Source: Micromonospora sp. BL4 | Lineage (GTDB): Bacteria; Actinomycetota; Actinomycetes; Mycobacteriales; Micromonosporaceae | Reading direction: 5' to 3' | NCBI RefSeq assembly: GCF_003667505.1 | Contig: NZ_RCVJ01000119.1 | Coordinates: forward strand, 1-58,537 | DNA: 58,537 nucleotides | Program-made: the position numbers and the translations under genes | Shown: positions 1-9,605 of the stretch, piece after piece | How the letters are laid out: each line of letters begins with the position of its first letter | Position numbering within the stretch: position 1 is the first letter of the stretch | The notes under the pieces: generated by a model | Database searches by the model: none | What the model was told of the DNA's origin: nothing | Seen by the model: only the letters and a program-made list of their open reading frames with translations

Positions 1-220
1 CCCCCGCCCACCCGCCGAGCAGCAGGCCGGCGAGCGGCAGCACCGCGTTGAGCACGAGCCCCGCGGTCAGCAGGGCGTCGGTGGTCGCGCCGAACGCCCG
101 CGCCGCGTCGTGCGTCGGCGTGTACGGCGTGGACGTCCGCCGGATCAGGCCCACCAGGAGCAGGAACGGCACCCCGTAGAGCCAGGTGAAGAAGAGGCCG
201 CCCAGGCCGAGCCGCTTCAC
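1..220 (-). CDS. Membrane protein, partial (runs off the left edge)
   Basis: Reading leftward from GTG at 220, the frame stays open to the window edge, giving at least 73 residues. Two hydrophobic segments are visible: one near residues 10-25 (LYGVPFLLLVGLI) and one near 52-70 (LVLNAVLPLAGLLLGG). The GTG overlaps the stop of the upstream membrane gene in a GTGA arrangement, which implies translational coupling and supports the start. The C-terminus lies outside the window. No family is recognised, and nothing indicates a substrate or partner. Confidence 0.6.
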   Translation of the reverse strand, partial: MKRLGLGGLFFTWLYGVPFLLLVGLIRRTSTPYTPTHDAARAFGATTDALLTAGLVLNAVLPLAGLLLGGWAG

Positions 221-564
221 GAGCGACCCAGGTAGACAGCGGCCATGACGGCGCAGACCGGCGCGGTGACCGCTACGGAGACGGTGCCGGCGAGCACCGC
301 CGAGGAGACGTGGCGGACGACCAGCGCGTTGACCACCGCCGTGACGAGCAGCAGCCCGATGAGCACCGGCCCGCCCCACACCAGCCCGGCCAGCGCCAGC
401 GACTCCATCGGGGAGAGACAGCTGAACATCGCCGAACAGTCCTGCCGCGGCGCGCTCGGCACGCTGGTCGTGCCGACCACCACCGCCGCGATCGCGGTGG
501 CGTACCAACCGACCGCGACCGCCATGCTCGGGCCGTACCGCTTCCGTTCCCCCGTGTCAGCCAT
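217..564 (-). CDS. Small membrane protein, unknown function
   Basis: A 115-residue product starting at ATG 564 (MADTGERKRYGP). The open frame extends 12 codons further upstream, but this start keeps a typical short basic N-terminus before the first membrane segment. About three hydrophobic stretches can be seen (near residues 15-32, 55-78 and 85-108), with two cysteines in the first loop (QDCSAMFSC). Its stop overlaps the GTG of the next membrane gene, so the two probably form an operon whose products may work together. No family is recognised. It diverges from kgd, leaving a 265-base gap (565-829) in which no gene is seen. Confidence 0.55.
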   Translation of the reverse strand: MADTGERKRYGPSMAVAVGWYATAIAAVVVGTTSVPSAPRQDCSAMFSCLSPMESLALAGLVWGGPVLIGLLLVTAVVNALVVRHVSSAVLAGTVSVAVTAPVCAVMAAVYLGRS

Positions 565-829
565 GCGGCCGATCCTGCCGCGGAGCGCCCGCGCGGACAT
601 CCGTACCGGTACTCAGGCGCTGGCGCCGGCGGTCCTACCAGCCGTCGGGCCGACCCGCAGCACTTGCTGAACTTCTGGCATCTTCTGTGAATCGGACCAC
701 GCGACCGAGGCGGAAATGCCTGCGCGATCGGTACGGCGTAGCCTGGGAGCCGTCCTGTCCGTGCTCCGAACCGGGCGCGACGGACACCGCGTGACACACA
801 AACCCGCGTGAAAGAGGCGATTACCGGCC

Positions 830-3800
830 GTGTCGACCCAGCAGACTTCGCAGGATAACCCACTGGCGGGTTTCGGCCCGAACGAGTGGATCGTCGAGGA
901 CATGTACCAGCGCTACCTCGCCGACCCATCGAGCGTCGATTCGGCCTGGCACGACTTCTTCGCCGACTACCGACCGGCGCCGGGCGCCGCCACCCCGCGG
1001 GGCGGTGAGTCGGCGGGCACGCCGGCCGCGGCGCCGGAGCCGGACGGCCAGCCCGAGGCGGCCGCCTCGGTCAGCCATCCCAGCGCCGAGGCGACGCCGG
1101 CGGCCGGCAAGCCCGCCGCCGCGCAGCCCGCACCGGCCAAGGCCGCCGCCGCAGCCCCCGCCCCCGCGAAGGCCGCCCCGGCGAAGGCCGCCCCGGCCAA
1201 GCCGGCCGCGAAGGCCGCCGCGCCGAGCGCCGAGGGCCCCCAGACCACGCCGCTGCGCGGGGTCGCCGCGAAGATCGTCCAGAACATGGACGCCTCGCTG
1301 AGCGTGCCCACGGCGACCAGCGTGCGCGCGGTCCCGGCCAAGCTGCTGGTGGACAACCGCATCGTGATCAACAACCACCTCGCCCGCGGGCGGGGTGGCA
1401 AGGTCAGCTTCACCCACCTGGTCGGCTACGCGATGGTCCGGGCGCTGGTCCAGCACCCGGAGATGAACAACTCCTTCGCCGAGGCCAACGGCAAGCCCGC
1501 CGTGGTCCGCCCGGCGCACGTCAACCTCGGCATCGCGATCGACCTGGCCAAGCCGGACGGCACCCGCAACCTGGTGGTCCCCTCCATCAAGGGCTGCGAG
1601 CAGATGGACTTCCGTCAGTTCTGGCAGGCGTACGAGGACGTGGTCCGGCGGGCGCGGCGCAACGAGCTGACCATGGAGGACTACTCCGGCACCACGATCT
1701 CGCTGACCAACCCGGGCGGCATCGGCACCGTGCACTCGATGCCACGGCTGATGCAGGGGCAGAGCGCGATCATCGGCGTCGGCGCGATGGAGTACCCGGC
1801 CCCCTACCAGGGCATGTCCGAGGCCACCCTGGCCGAGCTGGCGGTCAGCAAGATCATCACGCTGACCAGCACGTACGACCACCGGATCATCCAGGGCGCG
1901 CAGTCCGGCGAGTTCCTCAAGGTGATGCACGAGCTGATCCTGGGCGAGCACGGCTTCTACGACCAGATCTTCACCTCGCTGCGGATCCCGTACGAGCCGG
2001 TCCGCTGGGTACGCGACGTCGCGGTCAACTCCGAGGGCCAGATCAACAAGACCGCCCGGGTGCACGAGCTGATCCACGCCTACCGGGTGCGCGGGCACCT
2101 GATGGCCGACACCGACCCGCTCGAGTTCAAGATCCGCAAGCACCCCGACCTCGACGTGCTCCAGCACGGGCTGACCCTGTGGGACCTGGACCGCGAGTTC
2201 CCGGTGAACGGCTTCGCCGGCCGGCAGCGGATGAAGCTGCGCGAGATCCTCGGCGTGCTGCGCGACTCGTACTGCCGCCGCGTCGGCATCGAGTACATGC
2301 ACATCCAGGACCCGGAGGAGCGGCGCTGGATCCAGGAGCGGATCGAGCGCAAGTACGAGAAGCCCTCCCCGGACGAGCAGAAGCACGTGCTCAACCGGCT
2401 CAACGCCGCCGAGGCGTTCGAGACCTTCCTGCAGACCAAGTACGTCGGCCAGAAGCGCTTCTCGCTGGAGGGTGGCGAGTCGCTGATCCCGCTGCTCGGC
2501 GAGGTGCTGGAGTCGTCGGCCGAGAACGGGCTGGACGAGGTCGTCATCGGCATGGCGCACCGGGGCCGGCTCAACGTGCTGGCCAACATCGTCGGCAAGC
2601 CGTACGAGAAGATCTTCTCCGAGTTCGAGGGGCACCTGGACCCGCGCTCGACGCAGGGCTCGGGCGACGTGAAGTACCACCTGGGCCAGAACGGCAAGTT
2701 CACCACCCCCGACGGCGAGCACGCGGTCAAGGTGTCGGTGGTGGCCAACCCGTCGCACCTGGAGGCCGTCGACCCGGTGCTGGAGGGCATCGTCCGGGCC
2801 AAGCAGGACCGGATAGACCTCAAGCTGGAGGGCTACACCGTGCTGCCGCTGGCGGTGCACGGTGACGCCGCGTTCGCCGGGCAGGGCGTGGTCGCCGAGA
2901 CGCTCAACCTGTCGCAGCTACGGGGCTACCGCACCGGTGGCACCGTGCACGTGGTGGTCAACAACCAGGTCGGCTTCACCACCGCCCCGGAGTACAGCCG
3001 GTCCAGCCTCTACAGCACCGACGTGGCCCGGATGATCCAGGCGCCGATCTTCCACGTCAACGGCGACGACCCGGAGGCCGTGGTCCGGGTGGCCCGGCTG
3101 GCCTTCGAGTACCGGCAGGCGTTCAACAAGGACGTCGTGATCGACATGGTCTGCTACCGCCGGCGCGGGCACAACGAGGGCGACGACCCGTCGATGTCCA
3201 ACCCCCAGATGTACAAGATCATTGATTCGAAGCGCTCGGTCCGCAAGCTCTACACCGAGGAGCTGATCGGTCGCGGCGACATCACCGTGGAGGACGCGGA
3301 GGAGCTGCTGCGCGACTACCAGTCGCAGCTGGAGCGGGTCTTCAAGGCCACCCGGGACGCCGCCTCGGCGCCGCGCCAGCTCAACCGGCCGCGCCGCGAG
3401 GAGGAGCCGGAGCCGCAGGTCGACACCGCCACCGACGCCGCCGTGGTGAAGGCGATCGGCGAGGCGCACATCAACCTGCCGGAGGGCTTCACCCCGCACA
3501 AGCGGATCCAGCAGCTGCTCGACCGGCGGGCGAAGATGTCCGTCGAGGGCAACATCGACTGGGGCTTCGGCGAGATCATCGCGCTCGGGGCGCTGCTGCA
3601 CGACGGGATCACCGTCCGGCTCGCCGGTCAGGACTCCCGCCGCGGCACGTTCGTCCAGCGGCACGCCTCCGTGGTGGACGCCCGCACCGGCGACGACTAC
3701 CTGCCGCTGAAGTCGCTCACCGGCGACGGCGAGCGCTCCCGGTTCTTCGTGCACGACTCGCTGCTCAGCGAGTACGCCGCGATGGGCTTCGAGTACGGCT

Positions 3801-4588
3801 ACTCGGTGGAGAACATCAACGCGCTGGTCGCCTGGGAGGCCCAGTTCGGCGACTTCGTCAACGGCGCACAGTCGGTGATCGACGAGTTCATCTCCTCCGG
3901 TGAGGTGAAGTGGGGTCAGCGCTCGGCGGTCACCCTGCTGCTGCCGCACGGCCACGAGGGCCAGGGCCCGGACCACACCTCCGGCCGCCCCGAGCGGTTC
4001 CTGCAGATGTGCGCCGAGGACAACATGCGGGTCTCCATCCCGACCACCCCGGCGAACTACTTCCACCTGCTGCGCCGCCAGGCACTGTCGCCGAAGCGCA
4101 AGCCGCTGGTGGTCTTCACGCCGAAGTCGCTGCTGCGGCACAAGCTCTGCGTCTCGTCGGTGGAGGACTTCACCACCGGCACCTTCCAGCCGGTGCTGCG
4201 CGACACGGCCGCGCCGGCGCCGGAGGCGGTGAAGCGGGTGCTGCTCTGCTCCGGCAAGATCTACTACGACCTGTTCCAGGCCCGGCAGGACCGCGCCGTC
4301 ACCGACACCGCGATCCTCCGCATCGAGCAGCTGTACCCGCTGCCGGTGGAGGAGATCCGGGCCGCCCTGGCGCAGTTCCCCAACGCGGAGGACTTCGCCT
4401 GGGTGCAGGAGGAGCCGGCCAACCAGGGCGCCTGGTCGTTCGTCGCGCTCAACCTGCTGGAGCACCTCACGGACGTCCGGCTGCGGCGGATCTCCCGCCC
4501 GGCCGCGGCCGCCCCGGCGGTCGGCTCGGCCAAGACGCACGAGGTCGAGCAGACCGCGTTGATCGAGGCGGCCCTCCCCCGCCCGTGA
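830..4588 (+). CDS. kgd: Multifunctional 2-oxoglutarate decarboxylase/dehydrogenase E1 with acyltransferase-like domain
   Basis: A 1252-residue TCA-cycle enzyme of the actinobacterial fused type (Kgd/OdhA). Domains in order: a SucA-like N-terminal tail (about 1-45, [11 protein letters not shown]), an Ala/Pro/Lys-rich linker (about 46-140), an E2-type acyltransferase fold (about 145-365) with the DHRIIQGAQ motif near residue 350, then the thiamine-diphosphate E1 part with GDAAFAGQG near residue 678 and a transketolase-like C-terminal half. There is no lipoyl domain, as expected for this family, which works with a separate E2 (family knowledge). The GTG start at 830 follows an AGAGG element about a dozen bases upstream. 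Monocistronic, closed by a strong hairpin. Confidence 0.95.
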   Translation: MSTQQTSQDNPLAGFGPNEWIVEDMYQRYLADPSSVDSAWHDFFADYRPAPGAATPRGGESAGTPAAAPEPDGQPEAAASVSHPSAEATPAAGKPAAAQPAPAKAAAAAPAPAKAAPAKAAPAKPAAKAAAPSAEGPQTTPLRGVAAKIVQNMDASLSVPTATSVRAVPAKLLVDNRIVINNHLARGRGGKVSFTHLVGYAMVRALVQHPEMNNSFAEANGKPAVVRPAHVNLGIAIDLAKPDGTRNLVVPSIKGCEQMDFRQFWQAYEDVVRRARRNELTMEDYSGTTISLTNPGGIGTVHSMPRLMQGQSAIIGVGAMEYPAPYQGMSEATLAELAVSKIITLTSTYDHRIIQGAQSGEFLKVMHELILGEHGFYDQIFTSLRIPYEPVRWVRDVAVNSEGQINKTARVHELIHAYRVRGHLMADTDPLEFKIRKHPDLDVLQHGLTLWDLDREFPVNGFAGRQRMKLREILGVLRDSYCRRVGIEYMHIQDPEERRWIQERIERKYEKPSPDEQKHVLNRLNAAEAFETFLQTKYVGQKRFSLEGGESLIPLLGEVLESSAENGLDEVVIGMAHRGRLNVLANIVGKPYEKIFSEFEGHLDPRSTQGSGDVKYHLGQNGKFTTPDGEHAVKVSVVANPSHLEAVDPVLEGIVRAKQDRIDLKLEGYTVLPLAVHGDAAFAGQGVVAETLNLSQLRGYRTGGTVHVVVNNQVGFTTAPEYSRSSLYSTDVARMIQAPIFHVNGDDPEAVVRVARLAFEYRQAFNKDVVIDMVCYRRRGHNEGDDPSMSNPQMYKIIDSKRSVRKLYTEELIGRGDITVEDAEELLRDYQSQLERVFKATRDAASAPRQLNRPRREEEPEPQVDTATDAAVVKAIGEAHINLPEGFTPHKRIQQLLDRRAKMSVEGNIDWGFGEIIALGALLHDGITVRLAGQDSRRGTFVQRHASVVDARTGDDYLPLKSLTGDGERSRFFVHDSLLSEYAAMGFEYGYSVENINALVAWEAQFGDFVNGAQSVIDEFISSGEVKWGQRSAVTLLLPHGHEGQGPDHTSGRPERFLQMCAEDNMRVSIPTTPANYFHLLRRQALSPKRKPLVVFTPKSLLRHKLCVSSVEDFTTGTFQPVLRDTAAPAPEAVKRVLLCSGKIYYDLFQARQDRAVTDTAILRIEQLYPLPVEEIRAALAQFPNAEDFAWVQEEPANQGAWSFVALNLLEHLTDVRLRRISRPAAAAPAVGSAKTHEVEQTALIEAALPRP

Positions 4589-4603
4589 CCTGACGCACCG
4601 CGA

Positions 4604-4644
4604 GAGCCGGGGCAGGACCGTTCACAACGGCCCTGTCCCGGCTC
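4604..4644 (+). terminator. Hairpin terminator after kgd
   Basis: Two 19-base arms (4604-4622 and 4626-4644) pair at 17 of 19 positions around a 3-base loop, starting 16 bases after the kgd stop. No T-tract follows. This is the common actinobacterial hairpin-only form. Confidence 0.7.
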
Positions 4645-4694
4645 CGTCGGTCCACCCGCCCGGCCCGCGCCGGGCCGAGCACGAGGACGTACCG

Positions 4695-4880
4695 ATGTAC
4701 TTCACCGACCGTGGCATCGAGGAACTGGTCGAACGCCGGGGCGACGAGCAGGTGACCCTGGAGTGGCTCGGCGAACGCCTGCGCGACTTCGTCGACCTCA
4801 ACCCCGAATTCGAGACCCCCATCGAACGCCTGGCCACCTACCTGGCCCGCCTGGATGACCCCGACGACGACGACGCCTAG
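4695..4880 (+). CDS. DUF6104 family protein
   Basis: A 61-residue, strongly acidic protein (MYFTDRGIEELVERRGDE at the start, ending in an Asp-rich tail). It matches my memory of DUF6104, a short family found across actinobacteria and often downstream of kgd. The function is unknown and no catalytic motif is visible. The N-terminal two thirds look helical. ATG 4695 is preceded by GAGGAC at a suitable distance. It lies after the kgd terminator, so it probably has its own promoter. The palindromic repeat at 4893 begins 13 bases after its stop. Confidence 0.8.
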   Translation: MYFTDRGIEELVERRGDEQVTLEWLGERLRDFVDLNPEFETPIERLATYLARLDDPDDDDA

Positions 4881-4892
4881 ACCCCGGTGCTG

Positions 4893-4956
4893 CCGGTGAT
4901 CAAGAAGTTTCGGTCACGACCGGGGCCGGAAGTGACGCAAAGCTCTTGATCACCGG
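4893..4956. repeat. 64-bp near-perfect palindrome (repetitive-element candidate)
   Basis: Two 31-base arms (4893-4923 and 4926-4956) are inverted copies with 25 of 31 matches, separated by GG. The six mismatches fall in three neighbouring pairs. The ends read CCGGTGATCAAGA and TCTTGATCACCGG. There is no T-tract, and the element is less GC-rich than its surroundings. It could terminate the DUF6104 transcript, but its length, symmetry and defined CCGG ends resemble a small non-autonomous palindromic repeat. I recall GTGATCAAGA-type palindromes as common between genes in Micromonospora, but could not check. Confidence 0.6.
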
Positions 4957-5014
4957 AGCTTGGAGGGGTCCGAGGACCCGGGCGGGGGGTCTTGCGATCT
5001 TCTAGGGTTGGGGC

Positions 5015-7084
5015 GTGGCCCGGAGTGTGTATCTGACGAGTGTGGGATCGGGCGGGGGCAAGTCGACCATCGCCCTCGGGCTGGCCGAGTTGCTGTCCCG
5101 TCAGGTCGGACGGATCGGCGTGTTCCGGCCGCTGGTCGCCGACGCCGTCCCGGACCCGATCCTCGCCCTGCTCAGCGAGCGTTACCGGATCGAGCAGCCG
5201 CTGGCCGAGCTGGCCGGGATGAGCTACGCCCAGGCCACCGCACTGGTCGCCGACGGCCGGCGGGAGGAGCTGATCTCCGCCGTCGTCGAGCGCTACCGGG
5301 CGGTGGAACGGCAGTGCCCGGCAGTGGTCGTGGTGGGCAGCGACTTCGACGACCCGGGCGACCCGGCCCGTCCCCGGGAGCTGGCCTTCAACGCCCGCCT
5401 GGCCACCGAGTTCGGCAGCGTGGTGGTGCCCGTCGTGGACGGCTTCGAGCAGGAGCCGGCGGCCGTCGCGGCCGCCGTGCGCGGGGCGTACCACGATCTG
5501 GCCGACCTGGGCGCGACCGTCCTCGCGGTGATCGCCAACCGGGTGCCAGGGCCGATGACCCTGCCCGAGCTGCCGGTGCCGGCGTACGCCATCCCGGAGG
5601 TGCCGATCGTGTCGGCGCCGACGGTGGCCGAGGTGGCGGCGGCGCTCGGCGCCACCCTGCTCGCCGGGGACGACGCGGCGCTCGGGCGGGACGTGCTGGA
5701 CTTCGTCGTCGGCGCCGCACACGTGCCCACGCTGCTGGACCATCTCACCGACGGCGCCCTGGTGATCACCCCCGGGGACCGTGCCGACCTGCTGGTCGCC
5801 GCCAGCGCCGCCCACGTGGCCGGGCAGGTGTCGGTGGCCGGGCTGGTGCTGACCCTCGGCGAGCAGCCCGACCCCCGGGCGATGCGACTGGTCGAGGGGC
5901 TGAACACCGGCTTGGCGGTGCTCTCCGTGCGCAGTGACAGCTACGACACGGTGGCCGCGTCCAGCCGGATCGAGGGCCGACCCAGCGCGGCCAACCCGCG
6001 CAAGGTGGAGGCCGCGCTCGGCGCGTTCGAGCGTTCCGTGGACACCGACGACCTGGCCCGCCGGCTGCGCGTCAGCCGGTCGGCCCGGGTCACCCCCCTG
6101 ATGTTCGAGAACGAGCTGATCGACCGGGCCCGGACACAGCGCCGGCACCTGGTGCTGCCGGAGGCCGCCGACGAGCGGATCCTGCGCGCGGCGGAGATCC
6201 TGCTCCGCCGGGGGGTGGTCGAGCTGACCCTGCTCGGCCGGCCGGACGACGTCGCCCGGCGTACCCGGGAGCTGGGCATCGACCTCGGCGACGCGCACGT
6301 GGTCGACCCCGTCACCAGCGAGTGGCGGGACGACTTCGCGGCCGAGTACGCCCAGCTGCGTGCCCACCGGGGCATCACCGCCGAGGTGGCGCACGACATC
6401 GTCGCCCAACCCAACTACTTCGGCACCCTGATGGTGGCCACCGGGCGGGCCGACGGCATGGTCTCCGGCGCGACGCACACCACCGCCGCCACCATCCGAC
6501 CGGCGTTCGAGATCATCCGAACCGTGCCGGACGTCTCGGTGGCCTCCAGCGTCTTCTTCATGCTGCTCGCCGACCGGGTGCTGGTCTACGGCGACTGCGC
6601 GGTCAACCGCGACCCGGATGCCGCCCAGCTCGCCGACATCGCGATCTCGTCCGCCGACACCGCCGCCCGGTTCGGCATCGAGCCCCGGGTGGCGATGTTG
6701 TCGTACTCCACCGGCAGCTCCGGGGCCGGCGCGGACGTGGAGAAGGTCGCCGCGGCCACCGCGCTGGTCCGGAAGCGCCGGCCCGACCTGTTGGTCGAAG
6801 GGCCGATCCAGTACGACGCGGCGATCGACCCGGCGGTGGCGGCGACCAAGCTGCCGGGCAGCCCGGTCGCCGGCCGGGCCACGGTCTTCATCTTCCCGGA
6901 CCTCAACACGGGCAACAACACGTACAAGGCGGTGCAGCGCTCCGCCGGGGCGGTCGCTGTCGGCCCGGTGATGCAGGGCCTGCGCCGGCCGGTGAACGAC
7001 CTGTCCCGGGGCGCGACCGTGCCGGACATCGTCAACACGGTGGCGATCACCGCCATCCAGGCGGCCACCGAGGAGGCCTCGTGA
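5015..7084 (+). CDS. pta: Phosphate acetyltransferase
   Basis: A 689-residue enzyme interconverting acetyl-CoA and acetyl phosphate. It is the long form: an N-terminal P-loop domain of the BioD/CobQ type (GSGGGKST at residues 11-18), a middle DRTGG-type regulatory domain (about 200-310), and a C-terminal catalytic PTA/PTB domain (about 365-685) containing VSGATHTTAATIRP and FIFPDLNTGN. GTG 5015 lies 6 bases after TAGGGT (5003-5008), a leaderless arrangement that supports this start. The stop overlaps ackA (GTGA), so the pair is translationally coupled and forms the acetate-overflow/activation pathway. Confidence 0.93.
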   Translation: MARSVYLTSVGSGGGKSTIALGLAELLSRQVGRIGVFRPLVADAVPDPILALLSERYRIEQPLAELAGMSYAQATALVADGRREELISAVVERYRAVERQCPAVVVVGSDFDDPGDPARPRELAFNARLATEFGSVVVPVVDGFEQEPAAVAAAVRGAYHDLADLGATVLAVIANRVPGPMTLPELPVPAYAIPEVPIVSAPTVAEVAAALGATLLAGDDAALGRDVLDFVVGAAHVPTLLDHLTDGALVITPGDRADLLVAASAAHVAGQVSVAGLVLTLGEQPDPRAMRLVEGLNTGLAVLSVRSDSYDTVAASSRIEGRPSAANPRKVEAALGAFERSVDTDDLARRLRVSRSARVTPLMFENELIDRARTQRRHLVLPEAADERILRAAEILLRRGVVELTLLGRPDDVARRTRELGIDLGDAHVVDPVTSEWRDDFAAEYAQLRAHRGITAEVAHDIVAQPNYFGTLMVATGRADGMVSGATHTTAATIRPAFEIIRTVPDVSVASSVFFMLLADRVLVYGDCAVNRDPDAAQLADIAISSADTAARFGIEPRVAMLSYSTGSSGAGADVEKVAAATALVRKRRPDLLVEGPIQYDAAIDPAVAATKLPGSPVAGRATVFIFPDLNTGNNTYKAVQRSAGAVAVGPVMQGLRRPVNDLSRGATVPDIVNTVAITAIQAATEEAS

Positions 7085-8196
7085 GTCGGGTGCTGGTGCT
7101 CAACTGCGGGTCGTCATCCGTCAAGTGGCGCCACTACGACGGTGACCGGGTGCTCGACCAGGGCACCGTCGAGCGCATCGGTGAACCGGGGGGCGGCCCG
7201 GCGGACCACACCACCGCCGTCCGGCGGATCCTGGCCGGGCTGGACCTGAGCGAGCTGGCGGCGGTCGGGCACCGGGTGGTGCACGGCGGCCGGACGTTCA
7301 CCGCACCGGTCCTGGTCGACGACGCGGTGCTGGCCGCGATCCGGGACCTGGTCCCGCTCGCCCCGCTGCACAATCCGGCCAACCTGGCCGGCATCGAGGT
7401 GGCCCGCGAAGCGCTGCCGGGCGTTCCGCAGGTCGCCGTCTTCGACACCGCGTTCCACCACACCCTGCCGGAGGCCGCCGCGACCTACGCGATCGACCGG
7501 GACACCGCCGAGCGGTACGCCATCCGCCGGTACGGCTTCCACGGCACCTCACACGCGTACGTCTCGCGGCGCACGGCCGAACTGCTGGACCGCCCGTACG
7601 AGCAGCTCAACACGATCACCCTGCACCTCGGCAACGGGGCCAGCGCCTGCGCGGTGCAGGCCGGCCACAGCGTGGCCACCTCGATGGGCATGACCCCGTT
7701 GGAGGGGCTGGTGATGGGGACCCGCAGCGGCGACCTGGACCCGGCCGTGATCTTCCACCTGCGCCGGGAGGGCGGGCTGTCGGTCGACGAGATCGACGAC
7801 CTGCTCAACCACCGCAGCGGTCTGCTCGGGCTGACCGGCGCCAACGACATGCGCGAGGTGCTCCAGCGCCGGGCCGCCGGGGACCCGGCCGCCGAGCTGG
7901 CCTTCGACGTGTACTGCCGGCGGATCACCGGCTATGTGGGCGCGTACTACGCGCTGCTCGGCCGGGTCGACGCGATCACCTTCACCGCCGGGGTGGGTGA
8001 ACACGCGGCACCGGTGCGGACCGCCGCGCTGGCCGGGCTGGACCGGCTCGGCATCGCCGTGGACCCGGCCCGCAACGCCGGGGACGGTGACCGGGTGATC
8101 TCGCCCGAGGGCGCCGAGGTGACCGTCTGCGTCATTCGCACCGACGAGGAGCGGGAGATCGCCCGACAGACCCGTGCCGTGGCCGAGACCGGCTGA
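7081..8196 (+). CDS. ackA: Acetate kinase
   Basis: A 371-residue enzyme converting acetyl phosphate and ADP to acetate and ATP, and the reverse. Family motifs are present: NCGSSSVKW at residues 8-16, VGHRVVHGG, FDTAFHHTLP, YGFHGTSH and GTRSGDLDP. The GTG start at 7081 overlaps the pta stop by four bases. The open frame continues upstream inside pta, but the conserved N-terminal strand beginning VLVLNCGSSS fixes the start. The length is slightly below the usual 390-400 residues and no motif appears missing. Confidence 0.95.
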   Translation: MSRVLVLNCGSSSVKWRHYDGDRVLDQGTVERIGEPGGGPADHTTAVRRILAGLDLSELAAVGHRVVHGGRTFTAPVLVDDAVLAAIRDLVPLAPLHNPANLAGIEVAREALPGVPQVAVFDTAFHHTLPEAAATYAIDRDTAERYAIRRYGFHGTSHAYVSRRTAELLDRPYEQLNTITLHLGNGASACAVQAGHSVATSMGMTPLEGLVMGTRSGDLDPAVIFHLRREGGLSVDEIDDLLNHRSGLLGLTGANDMREVLQRRAAGDPAAELAFDVYCRRITGYVGAYYALLGRVDAITFTAGVGEHAAPVRTAALAGLDRLGIAVDPARNAGDGDRVISPEGAEVTVCVIRTDEEREIARQTRAVAETG

Positions 8197-8265
8197 CGCC
8201 ACTCCGGCGGCCCACCATCCGGGCGCCTCGGCCCGGGTCGCGCCGGCCGGTCCGCAGCCTCAGCC

Positions 8266-8433
8266 CTACGCCAGCCAGGCGACGAGAGCAACCAGCAGCA
8301 CGACGACCACCACCGCACCGATGATCAGCGGCAGGCGGGACGGGGACTCCGCCGGCGCGGTGGCCTCCGGCGTCTGGGTGAACGCGCGGAACGCCTCGGT
8401 GTTGCCGCTGGGGTCGCTGTAGTTCTCAGGCAT
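8266..8433 (-). CDS. Single-pass membrane micro-protein
   Basis: A 55-residue protein: about 33 polar residues (MPENYSDPSGNTEAF) followed by one C-terminal transmembrane helix (IIGAVVVVVLLVALVAWLA). It is arranged like a tail-anchored protein. ATG 8433 is preceded by TAGGGT (8441-8446) with a 7-base spacer, a leaderless promoter pattern that supports both the gene and its start. It is convergent with ackA and divergent from the lipoprotein hydrolase at 8592. The function is unknown. Confidence 0.6.
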   Translation of the reverse strand: MPENYSDPSGNTEAFRAFTQTPEATAPAESPSRLPLIIGAVVVVVLLVALVAWLA

Positions 8434-8591
8434 GCGGGTGACCCTAGCGAAGCCGGTCGCGACGCACCGCCCCCGCCCACGCCGCCGGGCGGGGTCGACC
8501 CGGCCGGCGGAGCCGACCCGACCCGGCCGGCGGGTGCAGCCGGGCCGGACGGCGGGGTCGCTGCCCACACCCAGGCACCTACCGTGGAACG

Positions 8592-9500
8592 ATGGGGGCG
8601 GGGCGGCTGATCGCCGTACTGGTGACAGCGCTGCTGGCCGGTTGCGCGCCGGCCACCGCCGTGGCGGACGGGCCCACCGCCGCCCCGGGCGGGCCGCCGT
8701 CGGCGCGCCGAGCGCCCGAGGGGTCGTACGTCGTCGGCGTGCGTACGCTCACCCTCGATCCCCGCTCGGCGCGCCCCCTGCCGGTGACCGTCTGGTATCC
8801 GGCAGTCCCCGACGGGGTGGCCGCCGGGCGGTTCCCCGTGATCGTCTACAGCCACGGCCTGGACAGCCGGCCCGAGCTGCACGCCGAACTCACCACACGC
8901 TGGGCGGCGGCCGGCTTCGTGGTGGCCGCTCCCGCGTTCCCGCACACCCGGCGCGGCGCCCCGCGCTTCACCCGGGCCGACGTCCGCAACCAGCCGGCCG
9001 ACTGCTGGCGACTCATCCGGCAGCTGAGCCGCCTCGACGCCGACCCCGCTGATCCGCTCGCCGGCCACCTGGACCTGGCATCGATCGCCGCCGCCGGCCA
9101 CTCGGCCGGAGGTTTCACCACGGCCGGCATGTTCACCGAGGGCCACCCCGCCCGGCTGCGCGCCGGGATCATCATCGCCGGGGGCGGACTGCCCGGCAGC
9201 TTCGCCGGACCGGTCGCGCCTCTGCTCTTCGTGCACGGCACGGCCGACCAGGTGGTGCCGGTGACGGTCGGTCGGGCCGCGTACGGGCGTACCCCCGGAC
9301 CGGCCGCCTTTCTCAGCCTGCTCGACCAGGACCACGGCGCGTACCTCACACCGGGGCACCCGGGGTTCGCGCCGGTCCTCGCCACGACCATCGACTTCCT
9401 CCGCTGGACCCTCTACGGCGACAGCGCGGCCGGCGCCCGCCTCCCCGCCGACGCCCGCACCCCCGCCCTGACCCACTACGAGTCCCGACCGGCCCGCTGA
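8592..9500 (+). CDS. Lipoprotein alpha/beta hydrolase (first of a tandem pair)
   Basis: A 302-residue predicted exported lipoprotein. The signal peptide ends in the lipobox LLAGC (Cys near residue 18), followed by a low-complexity linker. The hydrolase domain resembles platelet-activating-factor acetylhydrolase/dienelactone-hydrolase-like enzymes: VIVYSHGLDS for the oxyanion region, AAGHSAGG for the nucleophile serine, and the Asp and His regions around HGTADQVV and DQDHGAYL. The substrate is unknown. ATG 8592 follows TACCGT with a 6-base spacer (leaderless). It is a clear paralogue of the next gene, with the same order of motifs and the same C-terminal FLRWTLYGD. Confidence 0.8.
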   Translation: MGAGRLIAVLVTALLAGCAPATAVADGPTAAPGGPPSARRAPEGSYVVGVRTLTLDPRSARPLPVTVWYPAVPDGVAAGRFPVIVYSHGLDSRPELHAELTTRWAAAGFVVAAPAFPHTRRGAPRFTRADVRNQPADCWRLIRQLSRLDADPADPLAGHLDLASIAAAGHSAGGFTTAGMFTEGHPARLRAGIIIAGGGLPGSFAGPVAPLLFVHGTADQVVPVTVGRAAYGRTPGPAAFLSLLDQDHGAYLTPGHPGFAPVLATTIDFLRWTLYGDSAAGARLPADARTPALTHYESRPAR

Positions 9501-9605
9501 CGACCCCGAGGCCGCCCCGCGGACACCTGAGCGCCGGGTGACCGCGCTGCCACGCCGCGCCGAACCCCGCCGGGCGGGCCGGCGCGGCAGGGCACAATTG
9601 GATTC

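Noticed and set aside
821..4540. Very long minus-strand open frames opposite kgd (679 and 540 codons)
   Set aside because: They mirror a well-conserved enzyme and arise from GC-rich third positions. Their His/Arg/Gly-rich composition has no family resemblance.
4893..4956. Insertion sequence with inverted ends
   Set aside because: Only 64 bp with no room for a transposase. It can be at most a non-autonomous repeat.
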